From: Caulobacter sp. RHG1
GTDB taxonomy: Bacteria > Pseudomonadota > Alphaproteobacteria > Caulobacterales > Caulobacteraceae
DNA: 64,000 nt
Assembly (NCBI RefSeq): GCF_013181195.1
Contig: NZ_SMZP01000001.1
Location: 682,001 to 746,000 of the forward strand
Direction: 5' to 3'
Both the position numbers and the translations under genes were made by a program. The notes under the pieces were generated by a model. It had not been told where the DNA came from, searched no databases, and was given only the letters and a program-made list of their open reading frames with translations. Within the stretch, counting starts at the first letter, position 1. Every line of letters begins with the position of its first letter. This document shows, one piece after another, positions 46,759 through 56,166 of this stretch.

Positions 46759-47298
46759 ATGGCTTTGCGAAACTTCGGGACGCCAAGCGCGAGGCGATCG
46801 CTGACGCCCAGAGTCATTTCCGCCATTGCGGTCGTCGGGCTGCTGGGCGCCCTGGCCTTCACGGTCAAGGATCTGGTGCGGTTCGAGCGGGCCAACGCCA
46901 TCAAGCCGCCGGCCTCCCCTGAAGACATCGCTCCAGCGCGGATCCGGGCCGAGGCGGAATGGCGGATCGTACGTCCGCGCCTGGAAGCCCGACTGGACCA
47001 GAACACGCCGCTGGAGCTGGGCGCGGTCTGGTCCACCCGCGCCGGCCAGATTTGCGGCCTGGTCAACGGCCGGGGCAGCTTCGGCGGGCTGGCCAGCATG
47101 GTGCGGTTCTACACCGTCGACCGACAGCCGGTGTTCCACCGCGACGCCGACCACGTCGCCTTCCAGCGCGCCTGGTTCGAGTGCCGCCGCGATCCTTATG
47201 TGACCCTGAATTCGGGCCCGGCCGAGCCGGGCTTCTGCAGCAGCGCCCAAGGCCGCCGCCACTGCTACGACGTCGTCAACGGTGTGCGGCGGGAGTGA
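46759..47298 (+). CDS. Hypothetical membrane-anchored protein
   Basis: A 179-residue protein with a basic start and one helix (about 18-37), then a soluble domain of about 140 residues with four Cys and a conserved-looking QICGLVNGRGSFGGLASMVRFY. No family name is certain. GGGAGG lies 8 nt before the ATG. An AT-rich stretch (46678-46715) with arms AAATTAC/GTAATTT precedes it and may hold its promoter. Confidence 0.7.
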   Translation: MALRNFGTPSARRSLTPRVISAIAVVGLLGALAFTVKDLVRFERANAIKPPASPEDIAPARIRAEAEWRIVRPRLEARLDQNTPLELGAVWSTRAGQICGLVNGRGSFGGLASMVRFYTVDRQPVFHRDADHVAFQRAWFECRRDPYVTLNSGPAEPGFCSSAQGRRHCYDVVNGVRRE

Positions 47299-47312
47299 CA
47301 TCCACTCCCGCC
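47288..47312. terminator. Stem-loop between convergent genes
   Basis: A perfect 10-bp stem GGCGGGAGTG/CACTCCCGCC with a 5-nt loop that overlaps the stop of the hypothetical gene. There is no T-run, but the place suits shared termination. Confidence 0.5.
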
Positions 47313-47320
47313 TGGCAGCC

Positions 47321-48289
47321 TTAGAAGGTCTCGCCGACCATGGTCTCGCTCAGCGCCCAAAGGGCCTGGGCGCGGGCCGGATCGAGGGCGTAGCTGCGCA
47401 CGCCGGCGCGGATCTGCGAGGCGTCCTCGACCAGTTCCGCGACGTGGCAATCCTCGCAGTAGCGCCCCGCGACCTCTTCCACCGGCGCCTTGACCCCGGC
47501 CCAGACGCTGGTCGCCGCGCCCTGCGGGATGGTCTTCCACTCGATCGGCGGCTGGCCCTGGGCGGCCGCCTGGGCGTTCAGCTGGTCGATCCATTGCTGA
47601 ATGAAGCTCGGCTCCAGGTGACGCGCCAGCTCGGTCTGGATGCCGCCCGGATGCACGGCGGTCGCCCGCACGCCGCGGTCCTTGTGCCGACGATCGAACT
47701 CGACGGCGAACAGGATGTTGGCGGTCTTCGAGCGGCCATAAGCCTCGAACGGCACGTATTCGGTGGTCTCGAAGGTGGGGTCTTCCAGGTTCACGTCCGC
47801 GAACCGGTGGCCCGACGAGGCCAGGGACACCACGCGTGAGCCGGCCTTCAGCAGGCTGGCGATGCGATTGATGAACACGAAGTGGCCCAGGTGATTGGTG
47901 CCGAACTGGGTCTCGAAGCCGTCGGCGGTCTTGCCGAACGGCGGCGCCATGACGCCGGCGTTGGCGATGACCAGATCGAAGGTCTTGCCGTCCGCGACCA
48001 GGGCGTCGGCGGCGGCCCGGACGCTGGCGAGATCGGCCAAGTCCAGTTGGATCAGCTGCAGCGAGCCGCCATGGGCGGCGGCGGCCTCACGGACAACGGC
48101 GGTCGCGCCTTCGGCCTTGGCCAGGTCGCGGGCGGCGCCGACGACATCCGCGCCATGGGCGGCCAGGACGCGGGCGGTCTCCACGCCCAGGCCGGCCGAA
48201 ACGCCGGTGACCAGCACGCGCTTGCCGGAAAGATCGACGCCGGCCAGGACGTCGTCAGTGGTGGATTGGGCGCCGAATGGATTGCTCAT
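47321..48289 (-). CDS. Short-chain dehydrogenase/reductase
   Basis: A 322-residue NAD(P)-dependent oxidoreductase. The Rossmann motif is TGVSAGLG (about 29-36), NAG appears in VIANAGVMAPP, and the catalytic set is Ser in SLASSGH with YGRSK (Tyr and Lys). The length and N-terminus match retinol-dehydrogenase/WW-oxidoreductase-like SDRs. It diverges from a TetR gene, and a palindrome lies between them. Confidence 0.88.
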   Translation of the reverse strand: MSNPFGAQSTTDDVLAGVDLSGKRVLVTGVSAGLGVETARVLAAHGADVVGAARDLAKAEGATAVVREAAAAHGGSLQLIQLDLADLASVRAAADALVADGKTFDLVIANAGVMAPPFGKTADGFETQFGTNHLGHFVFINRIASLLKAGSRVVSLASSGHRFADVNLEDPTFETTEYVPFEAYGRSKTANILFAVEFDRRHKDRGVRATAVHPGGIQTELARHLEPSFIQQWIDQLNAQAAAQGQPPIEWKTIPQGAATSVWAGVKAPVEEVAGRYCEDCHVAELVEDASQIRAGVRSYALDPARAQALWALSETMVGETF

Positions 48290-48352
48290 GACTCTCTCGT
48301 CCCTTGAAGGAAGTGTTGTCCGAGCCGTTCCGGAGGATTAAATGGAGGAAGG

Positions 48353-48372
48353 CTCCGGATACATATTCGGAG
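48353..48372. promoter_or_regulatory. Palindromic operator candidate between SDR and TetR genes
   Basis: A 20-bp element with arms CTCCG and CGGAG and inner ATA/TAT: 8 of 10 symmetric pairs match. It lies between the divergent starts (48289 and 48396), a common layout for TetR autoregulation. Confidence 0.5.
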
Positions 48373-48395
48373 GCACCCTCCGCTTTTCAAGGCCG

Positions 48396-48980
48396 ATGTC
48401 CGAAGATTCCGAGCTCAAGATCCGAAAGCCTCGCGCCGACAGCCTGCGCAATCGCGAGCTGCTGCTGACTGCGGCCAAGGCGGCCTTCACGGAAACCAGC
48501 GCCGACGCCCCCCTGGAGGATGTCGCCCGGCGCGCAGGCGTGGGCATCGGCACGCTCTATCGCCACTTCCCCACTCGCGAGGCGCTGGTGGCCGCGGTCT
48601 ATGCGCGCGAGATCGAACAGCTGGCCGCCTCGGCCGACAGCCTGCTGGCCGAGCGCACGGCGGGCGACGCCCTCGGGGCCTGGCTGGACCTCCTGATCGA
48701 TTACATGGCCACCAAGCGCGTGGTGGCGCCGGCCCTGCGCGCCGATCCCGGCGAGGGCTCACGGATTTACGCCAGCTCCGGCGCGACTATCCTCTCGACC
48801 CTGCAACGCCTGACAGAGGCCGCCCACGCCGCCGGCGACATCCGCCCCGACATCGGCTTCGAGGACATCCTGCGCATGATGAGCGGCCTGTCCCAAGGCT
48901 TCGAACAGCCCGGTTGGGAAGCCGGCGCCCGACGCCTGCTCAGCGTGATGATGGCGGGGCTGCGGGCCAGGCCGAGCTAA
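48396..48980 (+). CDS. TetR/AcrR family transcriptional regulator
   Basis: A 194-residue repressor. The helix-turn-helix (about 14-62) contains RNRELLLTAAKAAF and AGVGIGTLYRHFPTREALVAAVY. ATG at 48396 leaves the palindrome upstream. However, ATG at 48342 has a better ribosome-binding site (GGAGG, 6 nt away) and would add 18 residues covering the palindrome. The divergent SDR is the likely target. Confidence 0.85.
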   Translation: MSEDSELKIRKPRADSLRNRELLLTAAKAAFTETSADAPLEDVARRAGVGIGTLYRHFPTREALVAAVYAREIEQLAASADSLLAERTAGDALGAWLDLLIDYMATKRVVAPALRADPGEGSRIYASSGATILSTLQRLTEAAHAAGDIRPDIGFEDILRMMSGLSQGFEQPGWEAGARRLLSVMMAGLRARPS

Positions 48981-49002
48981 ACGATCGCCTCGGCGTCGAG
49001 GC

Positions 49003-52000
49003 CTACTCTGCCAACTCGAACCCGTGCTCCCAGATGATGCGGTTGAATTGCCGCACGGCGTCGGGCTCGACGCGGGTCTTGGCGAACAGGGTCGACGCGG
49101 AGGTGGGATCCTTCAGTTCGCAGACCCCCAGCAACCTGGCCAGCGCCGGATCGGCCCGCAGGCGTTTGACCTCGGCCTCGACCGCAGCCTTGCCGTTCTT
49201 GTCCTCGCCATCGGTCAGGGCTTTCATCGCCGCCTTCGCCTCCGCGCTTGACCCGTAGGCAGCGTCCAGCAGCAGCGGCGAGCGCGCCAGCTTGCGCCAG
49301 GTATCGGGCCATTCCGTCGAGAGCGCCACCCACAGGGCCAGCTGCCGCCAGCGCGAGGTGCTCTCGGTCGTCGAGAGCGGACCGGGCTGTTCGTACTGGA
49401 AATACTGCGCGCCGACGGTGGCGAACAGCGGGAAGGCGTTGATCACCCGCTTGATCTGCCGAGGGTTGTTGGGCAGCAGCGGCGCCAGGCCGCCCAGCAC
49501 CTTCTCGACCCGCTGGGTCAGGGCGGCGTCGCTGTTGGTGGCCTGGGTCACCCCGCTGGACGCCGCGACGCGAGCCGCCTCGATGTCTTCGCCTAGCGCT
49601 TCCTGCTCCTCCAGAACAGTCTTCAGAACTTGCTCTTGCTCGGATGCGGACCCGCCCCCGGTCAGCACCGCCTCCACGGCCTGGGTCGCAGCGTTGGGTG
49701 CGGGCGGCGGTGATGGGAGCGGGTAGTCGTGCTTTCGACCGCCCACCTGTTTGAGGGTGAATAGGGCGCGGCTCTCGGGGGTCATGGCCGGCAGGACGAA
49801 CGAGAGCTGGAAAATCTTCTCCACGAAACGCGCGCCCAGCTTGGTCTCCGGCCCGACCGCCAGGCTGCCCATGTCGGCGTGGGCCACCGAGTGAGCCGTC
49901 TCGATCCAGTTGCGGTCGCCCAGGATCATCACGAACATCCGGGGCGACTGCAGGATGGTCTGGAAGCCACGCAGCATCTCGACCACCATCTTAGGCGGGC
50001 AACGATCCAGGTCGTCGACGATCAGCAGGATCGGTCGTCGGCCTACGGCCAGGATTCCCTGGATCGTCCGACGGAAGCGCGCGATCGGATCGCCGACGCC
50101 GACACGCCGCGTCTCGCCCGAGAAGTCGATATCGGGGGCCAGCGATTGCGACAGGGCAGAACCCAAGGTCACCAATCCTCCGCCCAGAAGGGTGAGACCC
50201 AGCATCACCAGCTCGGCCATCTTCTTGAAGTCATCCAACGTCATGCCGCCAAGCACCCGGCCCGGCGTACAGTTCGGGAGGGCGGTCGGGCAGGCGCTGG
50301 CGGTCAGAGGGATAATCGTCAGCAAAAACCACACGCCGCCCCCAGCAAGGGCGGTCCATGCCAGTTGCTTGATCAGCCGAGTGTTGGTGATCCGATAGAC
50401 CAGTCCGAGGACAAGCGCCCATCCCCATCGGCCCAAAGCCCGTGTCATGCCAACGAGCGCACGAAGGCGCTCGCTGGGCGTCGCGCGGGAGGCGATCAGA
50501 ACCTTCGCGCAGTGGCGGAAGTCCTCCAGCATCCCGTCGCGCACCGCCTTGGCGACGTCCAGATAGATCTGCCACCAGGGCGGCTCGACATCCTGATAGC
50601 GCCAGGCATTGGAGCGCACGATGATCCACGGCCGCCGCCCCTCGCGCGGATGCGGCTCCCACGTCGTCGCCGAATAGTCGCCCAGGAAGATCCCGTCGAA
50701 CGAGGCCTTCTCGGGCGGCTGGTCCCCGGCCTTCAAGCCCAGTTGCCCGTACAGGAAGTGATCGGCCGCGACCTTGGCCCCGCGCGGATTCAGCGCCCGA
50801 GCGACGAAATTGGCGAAGGTTGTCTTGCCCCCGCCCCACGGCGCGTCGACATGGATGATGAAGGTGTCATCGCCCCCGCCCCCACGACCGGATCGGCCAT
50901 CCGGCGGGTCATCGGCGCTCGACCCGATGCGGTTGCGCTTGCACCAGATCAGATGCAGCCGCCGCGCCAACGCCAAGGCCAGGCTTCCCCGCTCCAGCAG
51001 ATCAACCTCCTCGGCCGGCGCATCGGTCAGGTAGTCGGAAGCGCCATCGAAGGTCGCGTCGGGCGGAGGCTGCGGCCCGATATGCGGATGCCGCCGCAGA
51101 GCGGCGTCGATCGTCTCGCCGGCCGCAAGGGCGCCCTCCGCATCGATGTCGGACAGAGGGATGCTTGGGACACCGGCCTCCCCCAGAGCCCTCGACAGGA
51201 TGGCGGCCTGAGCGCTGTCGATCGCATGGACGCCCCCGCCGGCGCTCTTCAACAACGGGCCTGCCTGCGCCTCGACACGGGCGCGCGGGAACAGGTTCCG
51301 ATCGAAGACTTGCGTGATCAGAACCGGCCAGCGACGACGCCCCTGATTGTCGGTGAACTCCCGCTCGGGACCAGCCGCCAGCACACCAACCGCGACAATC
51401 GCCCCGCGACCGCCTTCCTCACCGGACAGGAGCACGACGGTATGACCGCGCCTGAATCGCAGGAGATGGGGCTGGCCGTTCTTGATCCAGAACAGGATCT
51501 TGCCGGTCTCCAGCGCCATCAACCAGTCGGCGTTGCGCTGGTCGGGATTGGCGTAGAACACCGAGGCATTGACGCTCACGCGATCGCGAGGCGGCCGAGA
51601 CCGCGAAGGAGCCGCGCCGCCGTCGGCAGGGGCCTTGGCGCCGAGCGGCGGCGGAGAGGGCCGCGCCTCGACTTCCGGCGTCGAAATGACGACACCGACG
51701 CCGGGCCGTTCAGCCCACCTCGTCGCCTCCAGCGCGCGTCGCGTGACCTGAAGGCTCTGGTCCAGGCTCAACCCGCCGGAGCCCATCCCCATCAAGGGCA
51801 GCCAAAGGCTGCTCGCTCTGGTGATCCTGAAGTCGTTCAGGGCGCTCGTAAGATTGACGAAGAGGGCTTCATCCGTGTCCATCTTCAGGCCGACGGTCAC
51901 GACAAAGCACAGGAGGTTCCCCCCTATGCTGACGATCGCGTAGCCCTGCGCGAGATCCCTGGCGGTGGGGATGACGCGGGTCGTGAGATTGAGGCTCTCC

Positions 52001-52119
52001 AGGACGGCGGTATTCAGCGCCCCTGGCGTCCCCGCCGAGTCGCACGACATGAAGATGACATCGCCCTGCGGCGGCGCCGCCTCGATGATCGTGATTCCGC
52101 CCGCCGCGCTCGCGTCCAT
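49003..52119 (-). CDS. KAP family P-loop NTPase with macro-like and EVE/PUA-like N-terminal domains
   Basis: A 1038-residue multidomain protein. Residues about 5-150 resemble a macro domain (GDVIFMSCD near the start, SLWLPLMGMGSGG about 104-116). Residues about 180-285 resemble an EVE/PUA-like modified-base reader (VFYANPDQRNADWLMALETG, then LLRFRRGHTVVLL, then IVAVGVLAAGPE). From about 375 it is a KAP NTPase: Walker A APWGGGKTT (426-434), SNAWRYQDVEPPWWQIYLDV, three hydrophobic segments between the Walker motifs (about 562-577, 588-607, 635-655) and Walker B ILLIVDDLDR (697-706). ATG at 52119 has GGGGGA 7 nt upstream. KAP proteins have been linked to phage defence; a role here is inference. 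Confidence 0.8.
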   Translation of the reverse strand: MDASAAGGITIIEAAPPQGDVIFMSCDSAGTPGALNTAVLESLNLTTRVIPTARDLAQGYAIVSIGGNLLCFVVTVGLKMDTDEALFVNLTSALNDFRITRASSLWLPLMGMGSGGLSLDQSLQVTRRALEATRWAERPGVGVVISTPEVEARPSPPPLGAKAPADGGAAPSRSRPPRDRVSVNASVFYANPDQRNADWLMALETGKILFWIKNGQPHLLRFRRGHTVVLLSGEEGGRGAIVAVGVLAAGPEREFTDNQGRRRWPVLITQVFDRNLFPRARVEAQAGPLLKSAGGGVHAIDSAQAAILSRALGEAGVPSIPLSDIDAEGALAAGETIDAALRRHPHIGPQPPPDATFDGASDYLTDAPAEEVDLLERGSLALALARRLHLIWCKRNRIGSSADDPPDGRSGRGGGGDDTFIIHVDAPWGGGKTTFANFVARALNPRGAKVAADHFLYGQLGLKAGDQPPEKASFDGIFLGDYSATTWEPHPREGRRPWIIVRSNAWRYQDVEPPWWQIYLDVAKAVRDGMLEDFRHCAKVLIASRATPSERLRALVGMTRALGRWGWALVLGLVYRITNTRLIKQLAWTALAGGGVWFLLTIIPLTASACPTALPNCTPGRVLGGMTLDDFKKMAELVMLGLTLLGGGLVTLGSALSQSLAPDIDFSGETRRVGVGDPIARFRRTIQGILAVGRRPILLIVDDLDRCPPKMVVEMLRGFQTILQSPRMFVMILGDRNWIETAHSVAHADMGSLAVGPETKLGARFVEKIFQLSFVLPAMTPESRALFTLKQVGGRKHDYPLPSPPPAPNAATQAVEAVLTGGGSASEQEQVLKTVLEEQEALGEDIEAARVAASSGVTQATNSDAALTQRVEKVLGGLAPLLPNNPRQIKRVINAFPLFATVGAQYFQYEQPGPLSTTESTSRWRQLALWVALSTEWPDTWRKLARSPLLLDAAYGSSAEAKAAMKALTDGEDKNGKAAVEAEVKRLRADPALARLLGVCELKDPTSASTLFAKTRVEPDAVRQFNRIIWEHGFELAE

Positions 52120-52231
52120 ACTGGCTTCCCCCAAAGCACCGCTATTGGGACGAGCGAGGAGACATCAGTCAACCAGTAAGAGAATTGATCTCAAAGACAC
52201 GCGCATTGCGAACGGACGCTACGTCCGTCGC

Positions 52232-52564
52232 TTATAGCCCTTCCTCATCCACGTAGATCAGCACGGGCTTGCCGCGCGACAGCGGCTCCCAGCCGGCTTC
52301 GATAGCCGAGGCGATGGCCTTGGCGACGATGCGCACGGGGACCTGCGAAGGCTTCAGCGGCGGGGCGCTGAACTTGGGCTTGGGGCCAGGCGGGAACTCC
52401 ACCAAGGCCTCGCGCTGGCCCTCCTTGTGGCGGACGGCCAGCACCTTGCCGTGCCGCTCCGACGGGTCGTAGTTCCATTGCGGCAGACGGTGCAGCCGCC
52501 AGACATAGAATTCGCCGTCGACCTCGATGTCGAACTCAACGGTCAGCTTGGTGGTTTTGGCCAT
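52232..52564 (-). CDS. Hypothetical 110-residue protein
   Basis: An N-terminal beta-like segment (LTVEFDIEVDGEFYVWRLHRL) is followed by a charged middle and the end IVAKAIASAIEAGWEPLSRGKPVLIYVDEEGL. There is no signal peptide or membrane segment. No family was recognised. GAGG lies about 11 nt before the ATG. It lies between clpB and the KAP gene, all on the minus strand, but a terminator separates it from clpB and 112 bp separate it from KAP. Confidence 0.7.
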   Translation of the reverse strand: MAKTTKLTVEFDIEVDGEFYVWRLHRLPQWNYDPSERHGKVLAVRHKEGQREALVEFPPGPKPKFSAPPLKPSQVPVRIVAKAIASAIEAGWEPLSRGKPVLIYVDEEGL

Positions 52565-52591
52565 GCCGGGGAATACCTCAGCCTGGGCTCA

Positions 52592-52622
52592 AGAAAAAGG
52601 GCCGCCCCTTTCGGAGCGGCCC
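52592..52622 (-). terminator. Intrinsic terminator of clpB
   Basis: GGGCCGC (52599-52605) pairs with GCGGCCC (52616-52622). On the minus strand the stem is followed by TTTTTCTT. Confidence 0.88.
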
Positions 52623-52632
52623 TTCGCCTTGA

Positions 52633-55227
52633 TTACTGCAAGGTAGCCTTGCCGAACGACAGGCCGCCATCCTCGACCCCGACGGCGATGACGCCGCCGT
52701 CCTCGATCTCGCCGGCCAGCAGCTTGCGGGCGATCGGGTCGACCAGCTCCTTCTGGATCACGCGCTTCAAGGGACGCGCGCCATAGACCGGGTCGTAGCC
52801 CTTGTCGGCGATCCAGTTCAGGGCCTCGGCGTCGATCGACAGCGCCATGCGACGGTCGGTCAGCAGCTTCTCGACCCGCTGCAGCTGGATGCGGACGATG
52901 TCCCCCATGTGCGGGCGCGACAGGCGCTTGAACAGGATGACCTCGTCGATCCGGTTGAGGAACTCAGGCCGGAAGTGGCCCCGCACCATGTTCATCACCA
53001 GCGGGCGGACGGCTTCCACGTCGGCGCTTTCGCCATTGGGGCCCTCTTCCTGGTTGGCCAGGAATTCGGCGCCGAGGTTGCTGGTCATGATGATCAGCGT
53101 GTTGCGGAAGTCGACCGTGCGGCCCTGACCATCGGTCAGGCGACCGTCGTCCAGCACCTGAAGCAGCACGTTGAAGACATCCGGGTGGGCCTTCTCGATC
53201 TCGTCGAACAGCACCACCTGGTATGGACGGCGACGAACGGCCTCGGTCAGCGCCCCGCCCTCGTCGTAGCCGACATAGCCGGGAGGCGCGCCGATCAGAC
53301 GGCTGACCGAGTGCTTCTCCATGTACTCGGACATGTCCATCCGGGTGATGGCGTGCTCGTCAGCGAACAGGAACTCGGCCAGGCTCTTGGTCAGTTCGGT
53401 CTTGCCCACGCCCGTCGGGCCCAGGAATAGGAACGAGCCGATCGGCTTGGACGGATCCTGGAGGCCGGCCCGCGCGCGGCGGACGGCGTCGGACACGGCG
53501 GTCAGGGCCTCGTCCTGGCCGACCACGCGACCGCGCAGTTCGTCCTCCATCTTCAAGAGCTTCTCGCGCTCGCCTTCCAGCATCTTCTCGACCGGCACGC
53601 CCGTCCAGCGGCTGACGACAGCGGCGATCTGCTCGGCGTCGACGACCTCGGGCGTCAGGGCGGCAGTGTCGCCTTCCTCAGCCTCCTCCAGGCGGCGCTC
53701 CAGGGCCGGGATCTCGCCGTACTGGATCTGGCCGGCGCGAGCGAAGTCGCCGGCGCGCTGCGCGGTTGCGAGGTCGGCGCGCAGACGGTCGAGCGCTTCA
53801 CGCGCTTGCGCAGCGCCGCCGACCTTGTCCTTCTCGGCCTTCCAGCGGGCGGTCATCTCGTCCGACCGGAACTGCAGATCGTCGACCTCGACCTCCAGGT
53901 TCTCCAGGCGATGCTTGGAGGCGGCGTCGGTTTCCCTCGACAAGGCCTCGCGCTCGATCTTCAGCTGCACCAGGCGGCGGTCGATCTCGTCCAGTTCCTC
54001 GGGTTTGCTGTCGATCGCCATGCGCACGCGGCTGGAAGCCTCGTCCATCAGGTCGATCGCCTTGTCGGGCAGGAAACGGTCGGCGATGTAGCGATTGCTG
54101 AGCGTGGCGGCGGCGACCAGGGCCGAGTCCGAGATGCGCACCCCGTGGTGGACCTCGTACTTCTCCTTCAGGCCGCGCAGGATCGAGACGGTGTCCTCCA
54201 CCGTGGGCTCACCGACGAACACCGGCTGGAAGCGACGGGCCAGAGCCGCGTCCTTCTCGACGTGCTTGCGGTACTCGTCCAGCGTGGTGGCGCCGACGCA
54301 GTGCAGCTCGCCGCGCGCCAGGGCGGGCTTCAGCAGGTTGGAGGCGTCCATCGCCCCATCGCCCTTGCCGGCCCCGACCAGCGTGTGCATCTCGTCGATG
54401 AACAGGATGATCGAGCCTTCGGCCGCCGTGGTCTCGGCCAGCACGGCCTTCAGGCGCTCCTCGAACTCGCCGCGATACTTCGCGCCAGCGATCAGGCTGC
54501 CCATGTCCAGCGAGAGGAGCTTCTTGTCCTTCAGGCTTTCCGGCACGTCGCCATTGATGATGCGCAGGGCCAGGCCCTCGACGATGGCGGTCTTGCCGAC
54601 GCCGGGTTCGCCGATCAGGACGGGGTTGTTCTTGGTGCGGCGCGACAGGACTTGGATCGTGCGGCGGATTTCCTCGTCGCGGCCGATCACCGGGTCCAGC
54701 TTGCCGTCGCGGGCGGCGGCGGTCAGATCGCGTGCGTAGCGCTTGAGCGCCTCATAGCCTTCCTCGGCATTGGCGCTGTCGGCGGTGCGGCCCTTGCGCA
54801 GGGCGTTGGCGGCGGTCTCCAGGGCCTGGGCCGAAACGCCGGCTTCCTTGAAGAGCTTGGCGGCCTCGGCGCCTTCCTTGGCGATGGCGATCAGCAGGCG
54901 TTCGGTGGTGACGAAGGCGTCGCCGGCCGTCTTGGCGCCCTTCTCGGCTTCGGCGAAGACGCGGGCCGTGTCGGGTTTCATGTAAAGCTGGCCGCCGGCG
55001 CCGTCGACGCGCGGGGTCTTGGCCAACAGGGTCTCGACGCCGCCGTCCAGCTGGTCGGGGCGGCCGCCGGCGCTCTGGATCAGGGCGCGGCTGAGGCCGT
55101 CCTTTTCCTCGAGCAGGACCTTGAGAATGTGTTCGGGCGCGAATTGCTGGTGACCACGGGCGAGCGCCAGGCTCTGGGCCGACTGGACGGCCTGTTTGGC
55201 GCGGTCCGAATAGAGATCGATGTTCAT
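52633..55227 (-). CDS. clpB: ATP-dependent disaggregase ClpB
   Basis: An 864-residue Hsp100 hexamer that pulls proteins out of aggregates together with DnaK. The N-terminal double repeat spans about 1-145. The first AAA+ domain has Walker [10 protein letters not shown] (206-213). A coiled-coil middle domain (about 400-520) distinguishes it from ClpA/C. The second AAA+ domain has GPTGVGKTE and [31 protein letters not shown] precedes the ATG. A heat-shock promoter is expected, but I could not place one firmly. Confidence 0.98.
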   Translation of the reverse strand: MNIDLYSDRAKQAVQSAQSLALARGHQQFAPEHILKVLLEEKDGLSRALIQSAGGRPDQLDGGVETLLAKTPRVDGAGGQLYMKPDTARVFAEAEKGAKTAGDAFVTTERLLIAIAKEGAEAAKLFKEAGVSAQALETAANALRKGRTADSANAEEGYEALKRYARDLTAAARDGKLDPVIGRDEEIRRTIQVLSRRTKNNPVLIGEPGVGKTAIVEGLALRIINGDVPESLKDKKLLSLDMGSLIAGAKYRGEFEERLKAVLAETTAAEGSIILFIDEMHTLVGAGKGDGAMDASNLLKPALARGELHCVGATTLDEYRKHVEKDAALARRFQPVFVGEPTVEDTVSILRGLKEKYEVHHGVRISDSALVAAATLSNRYIADRFLPDKAIDLMDEASSRVRMAIDSKPEELDEIDRRLVQLKIEREALSRETDAASKHRLENLEVEVDDLQFRSDEMTARWKAEKDKVGGAAQAREALDRLRADLATAQRAGDFARAGQIQYGEIPALERRLEEAEEGDTAALTPEVVDAEQIAAVVSRWTGVPVEKMLEGEREKLLKMEDELRGRVVGQDEALTAVSDAVRRARAGLQDPSKPIGSFLFLGPTGVGKTELTKSLAEFLFADEHAITRMDMSEYMEKHSVSRLIGAPPGYVGYDEGGALTEAVRRRPYQVVLFDEIEKAHPDVFNVLLQVLDDGRLTDGQGRTVDFRNTLIIMTSNLGAEFLANQEEGPNGESADVEAVRPLVMNMVRGHFRPEFLNRIDEVILFKRLSRPHMGDIVRIQLQRVEKLLTDRRMALSIDAEALNWIADKGYDPVYGARPLKRVIQKELVDPIARKLLAGEIEDGGVIAVGVEDGGLSFGKATLQ

Positions 55228-55299
55228 GGTGTCCCCTTCCTAGGCGGATCTGGACCCACCGCCTTCACGAAGCACGGTGAGTTCCAGAGGGGCATTTAG

Positions 55300-55319
55300 G
55301 TGTGGCTGATGAGCCACAC
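55300..55319. other. Perfect 8-bp inverted repeat upstream of clpB
   Basis: GTGTGGCT-GATG-AGCCACAC lies 72 bp before the clpB start and 5 bp after the M48 stop. It has no T-run, so it is either a weak terminator or an operator for clpB. Confidence 0.45.
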
Positions 55320-55324
55320 AAGGC

Positions 55325-56092
55325 CTACCAGCCCTTGCCGGAGAGATAAGCTTCCAGCGCCTGGATCCGCACCGCGTCGGACGGGTGGGTCGAGCTCAGC
55401 TCGCCGCCGGAAGCCTTGCCTTGGGCGATGTCCAGCGCCTGCATGTTGCGCCACAAGGTCACCGCCTCACGGGGGCGATAGCCGGCCCGCTGCATGTAGT
55501 CGACGCCCAGCTTGTCGGCCTCCAGCTCCTGCTTGCGGGAGAACGGCAGCAGAACCCCGAACTTGGCCGCGTCGCCGCCGTGATCCTTGACCAATCGCCC
55601 GAAATCGCTGCTGCCAGCCGCCGCCCCGGCGATGCCCAGCAGGATCTGCGAAGTGCGCTGCTGGGAGACCCGCTCGGCGGCGTGACGGGCGACGACGTGG
55701 CCGGCCTCGTGGCCGATCACCGCCGCCAGCTGATCGTCGTTCTCGACGACGGCCAGCAGGCCCACCGTAACCCCGACATGGCCGCCCGGCAGCACGAAGG
55801 CGTTGGGGGCCTCGTCCAGGAACACCGCATAGTCCCAAGGCCGGTCGGCCAGGCCCGCCGCCTGGATCACCCGCTGGCCGATCGCCCGCACCCGGCCGAC
55901 CTTGACCGGCTCGCGCGAGACATTGCCGGTGCGCAGGGTCTCGGCCCAGGCCTTCTCGCCCTCGGCCGCCAGGTTGTCGTCGCCGACGATCAGCAGTTGG
56001 TCGCGCCCCAGATCGGCGTTGTAGGCGCAGCCCGACATCGCGCAGGCGGCGGCCATCAGGAGGGGCAAGGTCAGTCGGCTAGGAAAGGCCAT
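55325..56092 (-). CDS. M48 family metallopeptidase lipoprotein
   Basis: A 255-residue periplasmic zinc protease. The lipobox MSGC puts the lipid on Cys22. The zinc motif is HEAGH (128-132) with the third ligand Glu in RKQELEADKLG. NAFVLPGGHVGVTVGLL is the M48 edge strand. Similar proteins (BepA, LoiP) serve outer-membrane quality control. ATG at 56092 is chosen because upstream sequence lacks a leader. It lies before clpB on the same strand. Confidence 0.92.
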   Translation of the reverse strand: MAFPSRLTLPLLMAAACAMSGCAYNADLGRDQLLIVGDDNLAAEGEKAWAETLRTGNVSREPVKVGRVRAIGQRVIQAAGLADRPWDYAVFLDEAPNAFVLPGGHVGVTVGLLAVVENDDQLAAVIGHEAGHVVARHAAERVSQQRTSQILLGIAGAAAGSSDFGRLVKDHGGDAAKFGVLLPFSRKQELEADKLGVDYMQRAGYRPREAVTLWRNMQALDIAQGKASGGELSSTHPSDAVRIQALEAYLSGKGW

Positions 56093-56166
56093 GGGCTCCG
56101 TCGGCTTTGTTTCAGACGTGAAACGCAGCCTTATCGCGCCGACCTTCCCTTGCGCAACCTGGGCCG

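Noticed and set aside
49003-52119. Defence island with mobile borders around the KAP gene
   Set aside because: No integrase, transposase, tRNA junction or other defence gene is within reach, and base composition is like the surroundings.
49879-52179. Plus-strand frame of 766 codons opposite the KAP NTPase
   Set aside because: The translation is Arg/Gln-rich without motifs, while the minus strand has Walker A/B and a good ribosome-binding site.
53806-55299. Plus-strand frame of almost 500 codons opposite clpB
   Set aside because: It is a mirror of clpB coding bias; clpB is certain.
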